64,000 nt of DNA from Coenobita brevimanus (Eukaryota > Arthropoda > Malacostraca > Decapoda > Coenobitidae), in contig CM064681.1 in assembly GCA_032717465.1 (NCBI GenBank), forward strand, positions 14,481,510 to 14,545,509, in the 5' to 3' direction. The position numbers and the translations under genes are program-made. A model generated the notes under the pieces. That model worked only from the letters and a program-made list of their open reading frames with translations, was not told where the DNA came from and ran no database searches. Positions 47,629 to 57,922 of the stretch are shown here, one piece after another. How positions within the stretch are numbered: position 1 is the first letter of the stretch; the number at the start of each line of letters is the position of its first letter.

Positions 47629-48730
47629 TCAAAGCTGGGAATAGCGTCGCTGTTAGCAGCGATGGTGGTAACGCCATTACTTTTTTTTTTTTTTAGCCAG
47701 TAGCGGAACTGAAAGCCCTGCTACTTTTTGGCTGTACTCAAGCGTTACCGCGCTCCACGCTACTCACGCGACGAATACAGGTCCGGAATCGGTGAGTACA
47801 TTCAGATATGCCGACGGTTTGGTTTTGTTTATTAATGACGAAAAATAATACTTTCGTCAATTTTGTCAGTTAATGATGTTTGTTGTGCATTACATCAGTA
47901 GTTTATTAATTATTATTTATTAGTAATGTGTAATAATTAGACAGGAATTTGCTGTTAATTATCAATCATTTAAATTAAGTAAAGATAAATCAGGATGTCA
48001 GCTAGATGTAGGCAACACACACACACACACACACGCACACCTCTAACTATCCCCGTCTCTAACTCCCGCTCTCTCCCCCCCTCTCTCTTTCAGACTAATT
48101 CTTACTCACTACGTTATTATTTTGTAACAGTATGTTACTTTCAGTTTAAATTAATGGGGAAAAAACATTGCTACTGTATAAACAGCCTTTAAAAGAAAGC
48201 CCCAGTTCATTTTTACTTTCGTTTTCGTACATATCTTAAATAGGTATCACTGAAATTATAGTAAATCTATATAATATGTATCAATGGTAGGCCACATTTT
48301 TTTTTTGCCTTTTATTTACGTATGTTACTTTCAGTAGGTATACCAGGTAACAATGTAAAAGAACATTTGTTACATTATACAGTAAATAGCTTTTTCCTGT
48401 ACCTTCGGCTCTAAGCTTCATAAAAGTGACACCGACATGTATATGATTTTTTTTTTTTTTTTTTTTCAGTATAAGTATATACTGACATTACTGGTACACA
48501 ACATAACCACTCAGACTGACTAATATTATCGAAAGCAGTATATAGTGTATTGCTATATCACAGATTTTTGTTAACTTTTCCTTCGTCTACCTTTTTCTTA
48601 TCCAGAGTAGAGGGAGCGGGAGCACCGCCACATTCCGTATCAAGTAGCGAAACCAGTAACGCCACTACTTTTTCGACTAGTAACGGGAATGGGAGCGCCG
48701 CTACTTTTTATTAGTAGCGTTCCCAGCATT
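47629..48730. mobile_element. Non-autonomous hAT element with 8-bp TSD
   Basis: GGTGATCC occurs directly on both sides (47621-47628 and 48731-48738), a perfect 8-bp target duplication. The ends TCAAAGCTGGGAATAGCG and, inverted, AATGCTGGGAACGCTACT are imperfect TIRs. Subterminal AGTAGCGG/CCGCTACT motifs occur in both orientations near each end. The 1,102-bp interior has no transposase frame. Confidence 0.8.
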
Positions 48731-49147
48731 GGTGATCCTAGGCCTCATAGTTTTCGAGAAAAATGCAAAAAACTACGGCGTATTTTGCCGCACGCTGACC
48801 TGCCATCAGCCGCGCTCACTTACGTTATTTACCCGTAGCGCACTAACACTTTTATGCTTGCTAGCTATGCTTTCTTCGGTTTTATACCAACAACTATTTT
48901 TTATAATTACTTCTTTTTTGTTTTTAGTCCCCTCAGAAACCACACATGAACACTAAACCTGTTGCTAGCAACTGAAACTGAAGCTGTACCTATTTCCTTG
49001 TCATTTGTGTGAGGAAAGTAACAATATATATGCATATGTAAATATACTGACTTAAATAGAAGTAAATAGATAAATAAAAAAAGAATATCACGTACTCTTC
49101 AGTGACGATGATCTTGCACGACCAGATCGGTTGGGAGGTGAGTTTTG

Positions 49148-49154
<7 letters not shown>

Positions 49155-49188
<34 letters not shown>

Positions 49189-49442
49189 TCACCGGGTCTG
49201 TCAGGATCACTTGATGGTCGTGATCGTCAGCTTTTACCCTCCCGGAAGGGAGCTGAGAGCTCATATAGTCCGATCTAAGGGCAAGGCTGTGACCTTCACA
49301 CACGCACACACCCGTCCCCTTGCTCAAGGGGGACAGTAACCACCCACTTCGTCAGTAAAACTTTTCGCAACCTGAGCGAGGCGCGAACTCCCGTCTACCA
49401 GATGGCAAGCGAGAACGTTACCATTGCACCAGCGAGCGGTGT
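49155..49442 (-). mobile_element. tRNA-Gly-like SINE with (CA)n tail
   Basis: On the minus strand the head shows A-box TGGTGCAATGG (49431-49421) and a degenerate B-box GAGTTCGCGCC (49390-49380), at tRNA-like spacing of 41 bp. A CTCGC stem is followed by the loop TTGCCAT, containing GCC as in tRNA-Gly. The opposite stem strand does not pair, so it is not a functional tRNA. A body of about 170 bp and a (CA)n tail (49155-49186) follow. Confidence 0.62.
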
Positions 49443-49507
49443 GTGTGTGTGTGTGCTCCACTAGTGAAGGTATCGCTCGGTATGGTACTGGTCGAAACAA
49501 TCACCCA

Positions 49508-50766
49508 TGCAAGTTGCACATCACATACAGGACACATGTTCCTTTGTCCTTGCTCACCCCCAACTTGAAGCACAAGGTACACCTGAGCCTCTTCTTGTCA
49601 GGGATCCTTGCCCGGTGGTGGCCCAGAGTGCAATCCTACCTCACGTCATCATCATTCACCCGGCGACGCTTGCTTGGATACCCTCGTGCTCTATGGTCCT
49701 GTCATGCGGGAGCTGCAGGCCCAGGCACGGGTTCTCCCGATGTACCAGCAACTGGAGGTGGTGGTGGTTCTGGCACCCCTGATGGGCCTCCTGCAGGTGG
49801 TGCTGGTGGTGATGGTGGCATCTGTGATGGCCCTGCTTCTGGTGGTGCTGGCCGCCGGGTAGGTAGGTCTGGGGCGTGGTGGAGTCTGTATCCAGATGCG
49901 AGCCAGCCCTCTTTGTGGAAATGCAGAAGATCGTAGATGATGTGCTCCACAAATTCCAGGAGAGTTACTTGTGCGCATCTGTACTTCCTATACAAGGCAA
50001 ATGCGTTGAACAGTGCCATTTGGATGAAGCAGAATGTGATCTTCTTCGTCCACTTGACAGTTCGACATTGGATGGGGTAGTACTGGACCATCTGATCGAA
50101 ATGATCCACCCCATCCATATACCTGTTGTACTCCTCCACAACGACGGGCTTGTGAACGACCTTCTCCACGTAGGTTGTCTGCCTGTCATTACCCCACACC
50201 TTTCCTCACACCCTCTTTGGAATGGTGTCCACAGTGTGGAAGGTGGACACCATGTTCACAATGCGCTTGTCCCTCCACAGTAGGACTAGCACATCGTCCT
50301 TGTACCTGTATGCCATGCCCCCCTCAGGCAGGCTCTTAGCCCTGGCAATGGCCTGCAGCTGGCATGGCGCTCCACTAGGTAGCCATAAGGTCCCACACAC
50401 GTAAAATCCTGCAGTGAAGAGTCGTTCGCACAGGGCTACAGAATTGTAATAGTTGTCCATGAACAACTTATAGCCCTGGTCCTTCAACGGTTCCATGAGG
50501 CCTGGCACGGTGTTCTGGAGGGTACGCTGCACTCCTGTGTAGACCTTGAGGTTCCAAATATAGCCCGAGGACGACTCAGCCAGCATGTACATCTTGATGA
50601 AATACGTGTTGGGCTTCTGGGGGTTGTAAATGCAGAAGGACAGCCCGCCCTTCCACCCCAAAGAGCCCTCATCCAGGCTGAGCTGCTCCTCGGATAGGTA
50701 CGCTGACTGGAACTGCTGAAGGAGGTACTTCATGATCGTGCAAACGCAGATAAGCCAATCTTGGTT
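49508..50766 (-). pseudogene. piggyBac transposase, C-terminal part
   Basis: Minus-strand blocks in order are CTIMKYLLQQFQSAYLSEEQ, the first catalytic Asp in LSLDEGSLGWKGG, the second in KLFMDNYYNSVALCERL, the third in YNRYMDGVDHFDQMVQYY, KWTKKITFCFIQMALFNAF, a Pro/Gly-rich tail (near 49800) and, after a frameshift near 49700 and a TAG near 49625, a Cys-rich end CTLCFKLGVSKDKGTC with CNLHG. This is the DDD transposase of the piggyBac superfamily with its C-terminal zinc-binding region. It continues at 57923-58883 beyond an inserted LTR retrotransposon. Confidence 0.85.
50762..50766. repeat. TGGTT target duplication, left
   Basis: TGGTT abuts the LTR end at 50767 and recurs at 57918-57922 beyond the other LTR. 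It is a 5-bp duplication proving one clean insertion into the piggyBac gene. Confidence 0.85.
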
Positions 50767-51757
50767 TGTCACAGGGTTTTTAAAATAAAATGCTAATATT
50801 ATTTAAATGATAAATGTTAAATAATATTGCAGAGCAGGGACAATGATTGTCTTACTAAATCAACCAACGATTACTTTATGCTAGCTTGCTTCGCACGATT
50901 CTCTAAGAACGAGAATTTATAAACTTTCTCGACAGTACACAGCAGAGACTAATCACTCAATTGCTGTTTATTTGTACTGTAGCCTCTGGAGAAAGTTACT
51001 TCACCCCTGACAATAAATAACTAATACTAATAACAGTATCAGGTTCTTGCTGATGCTTAACTCCTAGATGGCACAACGGATTTTAAGCTTAATACACAAG
51101 ACTGGCCTAAGTACCAGTTATGAATGGCAAACGTTTATGCAAGCTAGGAGCTATAAGAGAAATAAGCTTAATAGCGGAGAAATGAAACAAGAGTTTACAT
51201 TATATTAAGCTCAGGAAAAAGAACTGTTAAATTTATTTATTACAAAATAAATTTGATGTTACATTTCAAAATCAAATAAAGAGATTGCACTCACTCACTC
51301 ACACAAGAGCTAAATCCTTACGCCTAGGAAAAACACCTTAACTGAACTCTTAAGACTAGGAAAACGAAAAGAAATACTGGTCGATGAATGCTGTGTATCA
51401 CCCAAATCAAGGGTGGGAGCCTGGGGAAACTGTAGTCTAGTAGAGCCTGGGCTGACTTCTCACTTGTTGGAGCACAGATCCTTCCTCCGTCAAAGCAAAC
51501 ACTAGACTGAGTCTCTCATGGGAAAGAAAGGGAAGCTATAGGCCGCATTTTCTTAATGGTCGAGTGAGCGAAACGCGGCCAAAACAAATCGCTCAGCGGA
51601 AGCGCAATGTCTCACACAAAGACGATCACGTATGACATTGAAAAATTGATTTGACAAAGCTTCCGTCCAAATGAGCGGTTAACTGAACGATAAACTGGGA
51701 TTCCACTTAAGTTCGCGGTTTCCTACAAAAGCCAATGTCACTAGCCGACTCGTGACA
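50767..51757 (-). repeat. 3' LTR of Gypsy family II element
   Basis: The LTR is 991 bp, TGTCAC to GTGACA. It is nearly identical to 56932-57917, with roughly two dozen differences by eye and one 8-bp indel (near 51418), so about 2-3 percent divergence. The open frames within it are not genes. Confidence 0.93.
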
Positions 51758-52339
51758 TTGCGCCCCATGAAAATCAAATCTTTTTTCCTTCAGAAAAAAG
51801 ATTTCAATATGCATACATATAAATCCTAGCTCAGTCATATAAGATTCACACTGTGGTGTGTGTGCTATCCTGCTACAGGAGAAAGTCGCAGTCGCCAGTG
51901 AGCGAAAAAAAAACTCGTATTTACGTTAATAGAAGCAAGCTTGAGGGAAAAACTCCGTGACGACGGTGAAAATCCTGTACTCAGGTCAAACTGAGCGAAA
52001 GTTTGCTACATTTACAGACAACTAATTGTTGTGTAGCGTGGTGTATGTAATACACAGTGTAGGTGTGACAGTTGTAATGTAACTGTACCTACGTGAAAAA
52101 TGACACAGTAAATAATAATATGGCGATGACGAAGGCAGAGGAGAAGAGGCGGCAGCGTGCGGCAGACGCAGCTGGCCCGCACAGCCAAACTGCAACACCC
52201 ATTGCTGTACCTGCAAAACCAATTAAGGTGGAGGATCAAAAGTGTCAATGAGACAAAATTCTTATTACGTTACAATTACTTTGCCTAGCAGTCAGTGCTA
52301 CGACGTACATTCGAGGTCGCCATTAATTATTGCACACGA
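51758..52339. other. 3' untranslated region of family II element
   Basis: Sequence between the 3' LTR and the satellite array. On the minus strand ATGGGGCGCAA borders the LTR and may be the polypurine tract. No RT or RNase H remains here. Confidence 0.5.
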
Positions 52340-52810
52340 TTAGTGTCGGCAAGTTGAGAATCCTTGTGCAAACTCGGGTCTTCCATAGCCTCGAACTGCA
52401 CACGGGTCCTCAACCTGTGCCTTAACCTACAGTACTTATATTAATATCGGGGAGCTGAGAATCCTTGTGCAAACTCAGGTCTTCCATAGCCTTGAGTCGC
52501 CTCTGCGGAGTTCTCACTTCCCCCTTAACCTACAGTACTTATATTAATATCGGGGAGCACTCGGGTCTTCCATAGCCTCGAGTCGCCTCCCCCTTAACCT
52601 ACAGTACTTATATTAATATCGGGGAGCTGAGAATCCTTGTGCAAACTCGGGTCTTCCATAGCCTCGAGTCGCCTCTGCAGAGTTCTCACTTCCCCCTTAA
52701 CCTACAGTACTTATATTAATATTGGGGAGCTAAGAATCCTTGTGCAAACTCGGGTCTTCCATAGCCTCGAGTCGCCTCTGCGGAGTTCTCTCTCGAACTT
52801 CCCCCTTAAC
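52340..52810. repeat. ~103-bp satellite array, five units
   Basis: Units contain GAGAATCCTTGTGCAAACTC, GGGTCTTCCATAGCCTCGAG and CCTTAACCTACAGTACTTAT. GGGGAGC marks fall at 52449, 52552, 52621 and 52724, giving 103, 69 and 103 bp; the short unit lacks two internal pieces. The array resumes at 54162 after a LINE insertion. Confidence 0.85.
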
Positions 52811-54161
52811 TTATCTATCTATCTATCTATAGCCCGACGCCCTAATCCTGCAAACGGTGGCCGCAGACAAAACGCCTCCAAGTCACTCTGTCACCCACCA
52901 TTTGACTACCCTCCCCCCAGCTCACCCCCCCTCCCTCATATATCTCTCAACTCCATCCCTCCATCTCATCCTCGGTCTACCCCTCCCTCTCCCTCCCTCC
53001 ACCTCACCTGCATACACGCTCTTAGTCAGTCTTTCATTCTCCATTCTCTCCACATGTCCAAACCATCTCAGTGTATTTCTCCTAATCTTCTCAACCACAT
53101 CCACATCTACCCCACAACGTTCCTTCACTTCTTCATTCGTCAACCTGTCCCTCCACGTCACTCCACATGCTCCTCTCAAGTAACTCATTTCCACTGCTCT
53201 CACTCTTGACTTGTTCCCCTCTTGCAAGGTCCACGCCTCGCTTCCATACGTCAGGGTAGGGATCACAATGCCATCATGCAGTGACTTCTTAACTTCCATA
53301 CTCACCTCCCTATTTCTCATCACTGCTTTCAGTGTACCAACAACCTTCCTTCCCTGCTGTACCCTTTCACGTACTTCATCCCCTAAAGTTCCATCCTTAC
53401 TCATCACACTACCCAAGTACTTGAATGCACTCACAGTCTCCATATCCTCACCATCCAATCTCACTGCACACTCTGTGACTTCATTCCTCTCAAACACCAT
53501 AACTTTACTTTTGTTTACATTAACTTTCAGCTTCCTCCTCCTACACACTGTCCCAAATTCATTCACCAAAGCTTGCAACTCCCATTCATCTTCACTCAAC
53601 AATACTGTATCATCAGCAAACAGCAACACCGGAAGCTTCCAAATCTCACCCTCATTCATTAGGGCCACCCCCACATCCACTGCCCTACTTTGCACCTTCT
53701 TTACAACCCCATCCATATATATATTAAACAGCCATGGAGACATCACACACCCCTGTTTCAGTCCCACATTGAGATCAAAGAACTCACTCAGCTCACCATC
53801 CACTCGCACCGTAGCCCTAGCTCCCTCGTACATACTCTTCACAGCACTCAACAATTTCCCCTCCACTCCATATATTCTTAATACCTTCCACATACCTTGC
53901 CTATCTATTCTGTCATAAGCTTTCTCCAAGTCCATGAAGGCAGCATACACTTTCCTTCCCTTCTCTAGATACTTCTCTACTAAACATCTTAGAACAAATA
54001 TCTGATCTACACACCCTTTTCCCTTCCTAAATCCCCCTTGTTCTTCTCCAACTAGCTCCTCTGTCATATGCCTAACCCTATCAATGAGTATTCTACCATA
54101 TATTTTACCAGTCACACTAAGAAGGCAAATACCCCTATGGTTACCACATACTTCTCTCTCT
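52811..54161 (-). mobile_element. LINE alpha, 5'-truncated copy with intact 3' frame
   Basis: The insertion is bounded by CCTTAAC (52804-52810 and 54162-54168), which belongs to the satellite unit and serves as a 7-bp target duplication. On the minus strand the 3' end is GGATTAGGGCGTCGGGCTATAGATAGATAGATAG, a GATA-type tail. It is the youngest-looking LINE alpha copy in the window. Confidence 0.83.
52922..54115 (-). CDS. LINE alpha reverse transcriptase, partial but open
   Basis: A 397-codon frame without stops starts inside RT, since the element is 5' truncated: GKIYGRILIDRVRHM, EEQGGFRKGKGCVDQIFVL, FMDLEKAYDRIDRQGMWKVL, LKQGCVMSPWLFNIYMDGV and the FADDTVLL active site. Then come EAWTLQEGNKSRVRAVEMSY, CGVTWRDRLTNEEVKER and an Arg-rich C-terminus. 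The upstream endonuclease is absent, so it is not a complete gene; the first Met is simply the first in the frame. The RT/BovB-like clade call is tentative. Confidence 0.8.
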   Translation of the reverse strand: MTGKIYGRILIDRVRHMTEELVGEEQGGFRKGKGCVDQIFVLRCLVEKYLEKGRKVYAAFMDLEKAYDRIDRQGMWKVLRIYGVEGKLLSAVKSMYEGARATVRVDGELSEFFDLNVGLKQGCVMSPWLFNIYMDGVVKKVQSRAVDVGVALMNEGEIWKLPVLLFADDTVLLSEDEWELQALVNEFGTVCRRRKLKVNVNKSKVMVFERNEVTECAVRLDGEDMETVSAFKYLGSVMSKDGTLGDEVRERVQQGRKVVGTLKAVMRNREVSMEVKKSLHDGIVIPTLTYGSEAWTLQEGNKSRVRAVEMSYLRGACGVTWRDRLTNEEVKERCGVDVDVVEKIRRNTLRWFGHVERMENERLTKSVYAGEVEGGRGRGRPRMRWRDGVERYMREGG

Positions 54162-54285
54162 CCTTAACCTACAGTGCTTATATTAGTATCGGGGAGCTGA
54201 GAATCCTTGTGCAAACTCGGGTCTTCCATAGCTTCGAGTCGCCTCTGCGGAGTTTTCTCTCAAACTTCCCCCTTTACTTATGGTA
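54162..54285. repeat. Satellite unit resumed after LINE
   Basis: One further ~103-bp unit (CTACAGTGCTTATATTAGTATC, GGGGAGCTGAGAATCC) continues the array interrupted at 52810. Confidence 0.85.
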
Positions 54286-54440
54286 CATAATATGTATGTA
54301 CAGGCCCTGGACATAATGTGTCCTGTGGGGCCAATGGGCGAGACGTCAGGTCTGCACCCACTTCACCAATACCCTCTCTCTCAACTGACTCAGATATTAC
54401 AGATGTGGTTACAAACGGCACAAGAAGGACATGTCCCTGA
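54286..54440. other. Remnant after integrase break point
   Basis: Just downstream (minus strand) of the broken integrase. No integrase core, RT or RNase H motif can be read, so the remaining pol is deleted or replaced. Confidence 0.5.
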
Positions 54441-56516
54441 TTAGCAGGAACGGACAAAACTATCTATGTCTCGTCCCATCCCTGGCCAGAAAAAGTCAGC
54501 TCGGATACGGCCCTGGGTCTTCCTTTTGCCCATGTGACCTCCTGAGGCTGAACAATGACCCCATTGTAACACTGCTAGGCGGTACTTGATGGGAACGACA
54601 AACTGCAATCGAACCTCACCCTCGGGTGTTCGTGACTCATGGTAGAGCCATCCTTGTTTACGAAGGAACTTGGCTCGACCTCCCCGTGAATGCTTAATCA
54701 CTCGACCCTTTTGTTTGTTCCGCACGGCAGCAAGTGTCGGGTCGGAATGATGTTCTTGTACAACAAGTTGACTACACATCAGATCTTGCAGCGATTCAAT
54801 GATCAATGGGGTGACACAGTCTGGAGCCTCAGCCATGGCTCGTGTTACCGCAGCAGCCGAAGTCTGAGTAGCATCATGTTTGGTGCAACTATCCTTGACA
54901 CCACGAATGTTACCTACTATAAGGTCAAGTAGAGGTTCTGGCATGACAACTGCAAGTGTCTTACCAGTATAAAATGGAGATGCCACCTGGATACATGCCT
55001 CAGGGAACAATCTCACTGATCCATCAATAAGGTTTGCATGGATCTGTCGACCTGTATACTGCTCAGGCCGAACTAAACTCTGCTTGACAGAGCAACCTGA
55101 GGAACCATTATCTCTCAGGACCTTCACAGGAATGTCTCCCACAAACCCTTGCTGAACAAGGAAGGTACTGTCACCTGTGGGAGGGCCTGTGGAGGAAGCA
55201 GCTAGCCACTCATGAGGCTGCTGAACTGATGCGGCAAACATTGTGCCTTGTGAATTATATTGGGAAGATGGAACATTGGCCATCTGTGGAGGGGGGTTCA
55301 CTGTCACTGGGGGACTAGTGAACTGTGGGGAAGTACCCGTACTGGTAGGGACGTGACCACCGTGCTGCTGCTGAGGAATGAAGGCTGCATTCGCTTCCTG
55401 CCTCTTTTGAGCTGGTGGTGAAAATGTTTGTCCCGACGGTCGGTTGCATGGCTGATACTGCTGCTGGTTAGGGTGCTTGTTGTACCTCTTCCACTCAGGT
55501 TTCTGAGTGTTTTGCCCCTGGTCCTTCCACTGCGGTTTTGGACCTTGGCCATTACTCTGAGAATGGCCTTGGTGCTGGGATTCAGTCTGAGACGGCTTCC
55601 CAGACTTGGCAGTATCTTTTCTGCTCCAGGTGTTTTGCTTATGAGTTTGATACCCGTATGCAGTGAAATACGCGTCAGCCTTTTCTGCCATTTGGCTGGC
55701 ATCTTTCACCTGGCAGATCTTAAGCTGTGCTATGAGCTCAGCAGGCCACGACCTCTCTAGCTGTGTACGCAACATAAGGTCAATTATCCCCTCACGCGTG
55801 GAAGGAGTTTCATCTTTCTCCATCCACTCATTTAAGTAAGCAGTGGGACGATCAAGGAACTGAACAGCTGTCTCCTTGTCTTGGAGACGAGCTCGCATGA
55901 ACTGGACTTTGGCGTCGTCTACTGTGAGACCATATGCCTTAATGAGTGCAGCTTTCATCATCTCATATGTGAGATTGTCTCCACGAATTCTGTGGAGAAT
56001 ATCGAGGGCAGGGCCCTCAAATAAACTAAGAAATTGGAGCCACTTAGCTGCCTCATCCAGTTGATACATGTCTGCCATGTCCTCAAAACGAGCTATGTAC
56101 GGCTCGATTCGCTCGCCTTCCTCGTATGAAGGAAGCTTTATGCGTGGGGTCGCCAGGACATGTGTAGGAAGAGCGCTAGTGGAGCTTGGGTTGGCTGCAG
56201 CAGATGTGCCTGAAGCCAAGGAATCTCGTTTGAGCTTCAAAACCTCAAGCTCATGTTTTTCTCGTGCCTCACGTTCGGCACGTTCATATTCTTGTTGTTC
56301 CCGCTCGTATTCCCTTTGTTCTCGCTCGTATTCGCGCTCCTTTTTGCGTTCCTCACGCTGTTCTCGCTCGTATTCGCGCTGAATCTTACACTCTTCACGG
56401 GCATTGTTCTCGCGCTGCTGCTCCTGATTATGCCGTGAGACTATATACTCTTTAATATCGGTTGGGTCCGAAAGACCCATTTCTTTGGCTTCATGTAAAA
56501 ATAAAGTGGTAGCCAT
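54441..56516 (-). CDS. Gag-protease-integrase N-terminus of Gypsy family II
   Basis: This is a 691-codon open frame from ATG 56516. Residues 1-25 form a short helical start (FLHEAKEMGLSDPTDIKEYI), about 30-95 a Glu/Arg-rich coiled coil (EREQREYEREQQEYERAE), and about 120-290 a SCAN-like capsid (YIARFEDMADMYQLDEAAKW, LDILHRIRGDNLTYEMMKAAL). A Gln/Asn/Pro-rich linker without a CCHC knuckle follows. The protease (VKVLRDNGSSGCSVKQ, near 485) has DNG instead of DSG/DTG. The frame ends in the integrase HHCC finger (GHMGKRKTQG, FFWPGMGRDIDSFVRSC) at a TAA. PR is followed directly by IN, again the Gmr1-type order. The integrase core, RT and RNase H are missing, so the copy is defective. It differs strongly in sequence from copies A-D. 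Confidence 0.87.
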   Translation of the reverse strand: MATTLFLHEAKEMGLSDPTDIKEYIVSRHNQEQQRENNAREECKIQREYEREQREERKKEREYEREQREYEREQQEYERAEREAREKHELEVLKLKRDSLASGTSAAANPSSTSALPTHVLATPRIKLPSYEEGERIEPYIARFEDMADMYQLDEAAKWLQFLSLFEGPALDILHRIRGDNLTYEMMKAALIKAYGLTVDDAKVQFMRARLQDKETAVQFLDRPTAYLNEWMEKDETPSTREGIIDLMLRTQLERSWPAELIAQLKICQVKDASQMAEKADAYFTAYGYQTHKQNTWSRKDTAKSGKPSQTESQHQGHSQSNGQGPKPQWKDQGQNTQKPEWKRYNKHPNQQQYQPCNRPSGQTFSPPAQKRQEANAAFIPQQQHGGHVPTSTGTSPQFTSPPVTVNPPPQMANVPSSQYNSQGTMFAASVQQPHEWLAASSTGPPTGDSTFLVQQGFVGDIPVKVLRDNGSSGCSVKQSLVRPEQYTGRQIHANLIDGSVRLFPEACIQVASPFYTGKTLAVVMPEPLLDLIVGNIRGVKDSCTKHDATQTSAAAVTRAMAEAPDCVTPLIIESLQDLMCSQLVVQEHHSDPTLAAVRNKQKGRVIKHSRGGRAKFLRKQGWLYHESRTPEGEVRLQFVVPIKYRLAVLQWGHCSASGGHMGKRKTQGRIRADFFWPGMGRDIDSFVRSC

Positions 56517-56921
56517 GACGCTAATTTACTAAGCAAACCGAAACTGAGTACTGACTGCTTTGCAAACGAATGCTAATAACACAAATAAAGAATACAGACA
56601 CAAGCTAGTGGTGACCAGTCTTATCTAGTTAACTGGAAAGGAATAAAGCAAAAATGCAAATAACTGAGAAGACTCAATAATTAACACAATGGGTACGGCG
56701 GCTACCTAGGAGCGAATAAAATCGTCTGGCGTTACCAAAAATAAAGTACTAAATAGAGTTAAGTACTCTATGGATTAATAAGGCAAAAATTCACTTGCTA
56801 AAATAATGGTAAACATCAATAAACTTGTGCCTATAAACTTTAATGATAAATTCCTAAATATGAACGAGTGAGTACTATCTCGTGAATAGCTTTATAGCTA
56901 GGAGTTAATATCCTGGAATGA

Positions 56922-56929
56922 GGTCGCCA
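56922..56929 (-). other. Primer-binding site of family II
   Basis: TGGCGACC on the minus strand lies 2 bp inside the 5' LTR end, identical over eight bases to the site of family I. Confidence 0.6.
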
Positions 56930-56931
56930 AT

Positions 56932-57917
56932 TGTCACGGGGTTTTTAAAATAAAATGCTAATATTATTTAAATGATGATAAATGTTAAATAATATTGCAG
57001 AGCAGGGACAATGATTGTCTTACTAAATCAAGCAACGATTACTTTACGCTAGCTTGCTTCGCACGATTCTCTAAGAACGAGAATTTATAAACTTTCTCGA
57101 CAGTACACAGCAGAGACTAATCTCTCAATTGCTGTTTATTTGTACTGTAGCCTCTGGAGAAAGTTACTTCACCCCTGACAATAAATAACTAATACTAATA
57201 ACAGTATCAGGTTCTTGCTGATGCTTAACTCCTAGGTGGCACAACGGATTTTAAGCTTAATACACAAGACTGGCCTAAGTACCAGTTATGAATGGCAAAC
57301 GTTTATGCAAGCTAGGAACTATAAGAGAAATAAGCTTAATTGCGGAGAAATGAAACAAGAGTTTACATTATATTAAGCTCAAGAAAAAGAACTGTTAAAT
57401 TTATTGATTACAAAATAAATTTGACGTTACATTTCAAAATCAAATAAAGAGATCGCACTCACTCACTCACACAAGAGCTAAATCCTTACGCCTAGGAAAA
57501 ACACCTTAACTGAACTCTTAAGACTAGGAAAACGAAAAGAAATACTGGTCGATGAATGCTGTGTATCACCCAAATCAAGGGTGGGGAAACTGTAGTCTAG
57601 TAGAACCTGGGCTGACTTCTCACTTGTTGGAGCACAGATCCTTCCTCCGTCAAAGCAAACACTGGACTGAGTCTCTCGTGGGAAAGAAAGGGAAGCTATA
57701 GGCCGCATTTTCTTAATGGTCGAGTGAGCGAAATGCGGCCAAAACAAATCGCTCAGCGGAAGCGCAATGTCTCACACAAAGACGATCACGTATGACAATG
57801 ATAAATTGATTTGACAAAGCTTCCGTCCGAATGAGCGGTTAACTGAACGATAAACTGGGATTCCACTTAAGGTTGCGGTTTCCCACAAAAGCCAATGTCA
57901 CTAGCTGACTCGTGACA
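56932..57917 (-). repeat. 5' LTR of Gypsy family II element
   Basis: The LTR is 986 bp, with TGTCAC/GTGACA ends, paired with 50767-51757 and followed by the right TGGTT duplication (57918-57922). The frame at 57478-57747 is not a gene. Confidence 0.93.
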
Positions 57918-57922
57918 TGGTT

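Noticed and set aside
49371..49440. Functional tRNA-Gly gene
   Set aside because: Only one strand of the anticodon stem is conserved, and the B-box is degenerate.
49424..50283. Plus-strand frames over 49424-50283
   Set aside because: They are shadows of the minus-strand piggyBac transposase, with Gly/Ala-rich text from its Pro-rich tail.
52340..52810. CRISPR-like array
   Set aside because: Repeats are contiguous ~103-bp units without unique spacers; this is a satellite in a eukaryotic genome.
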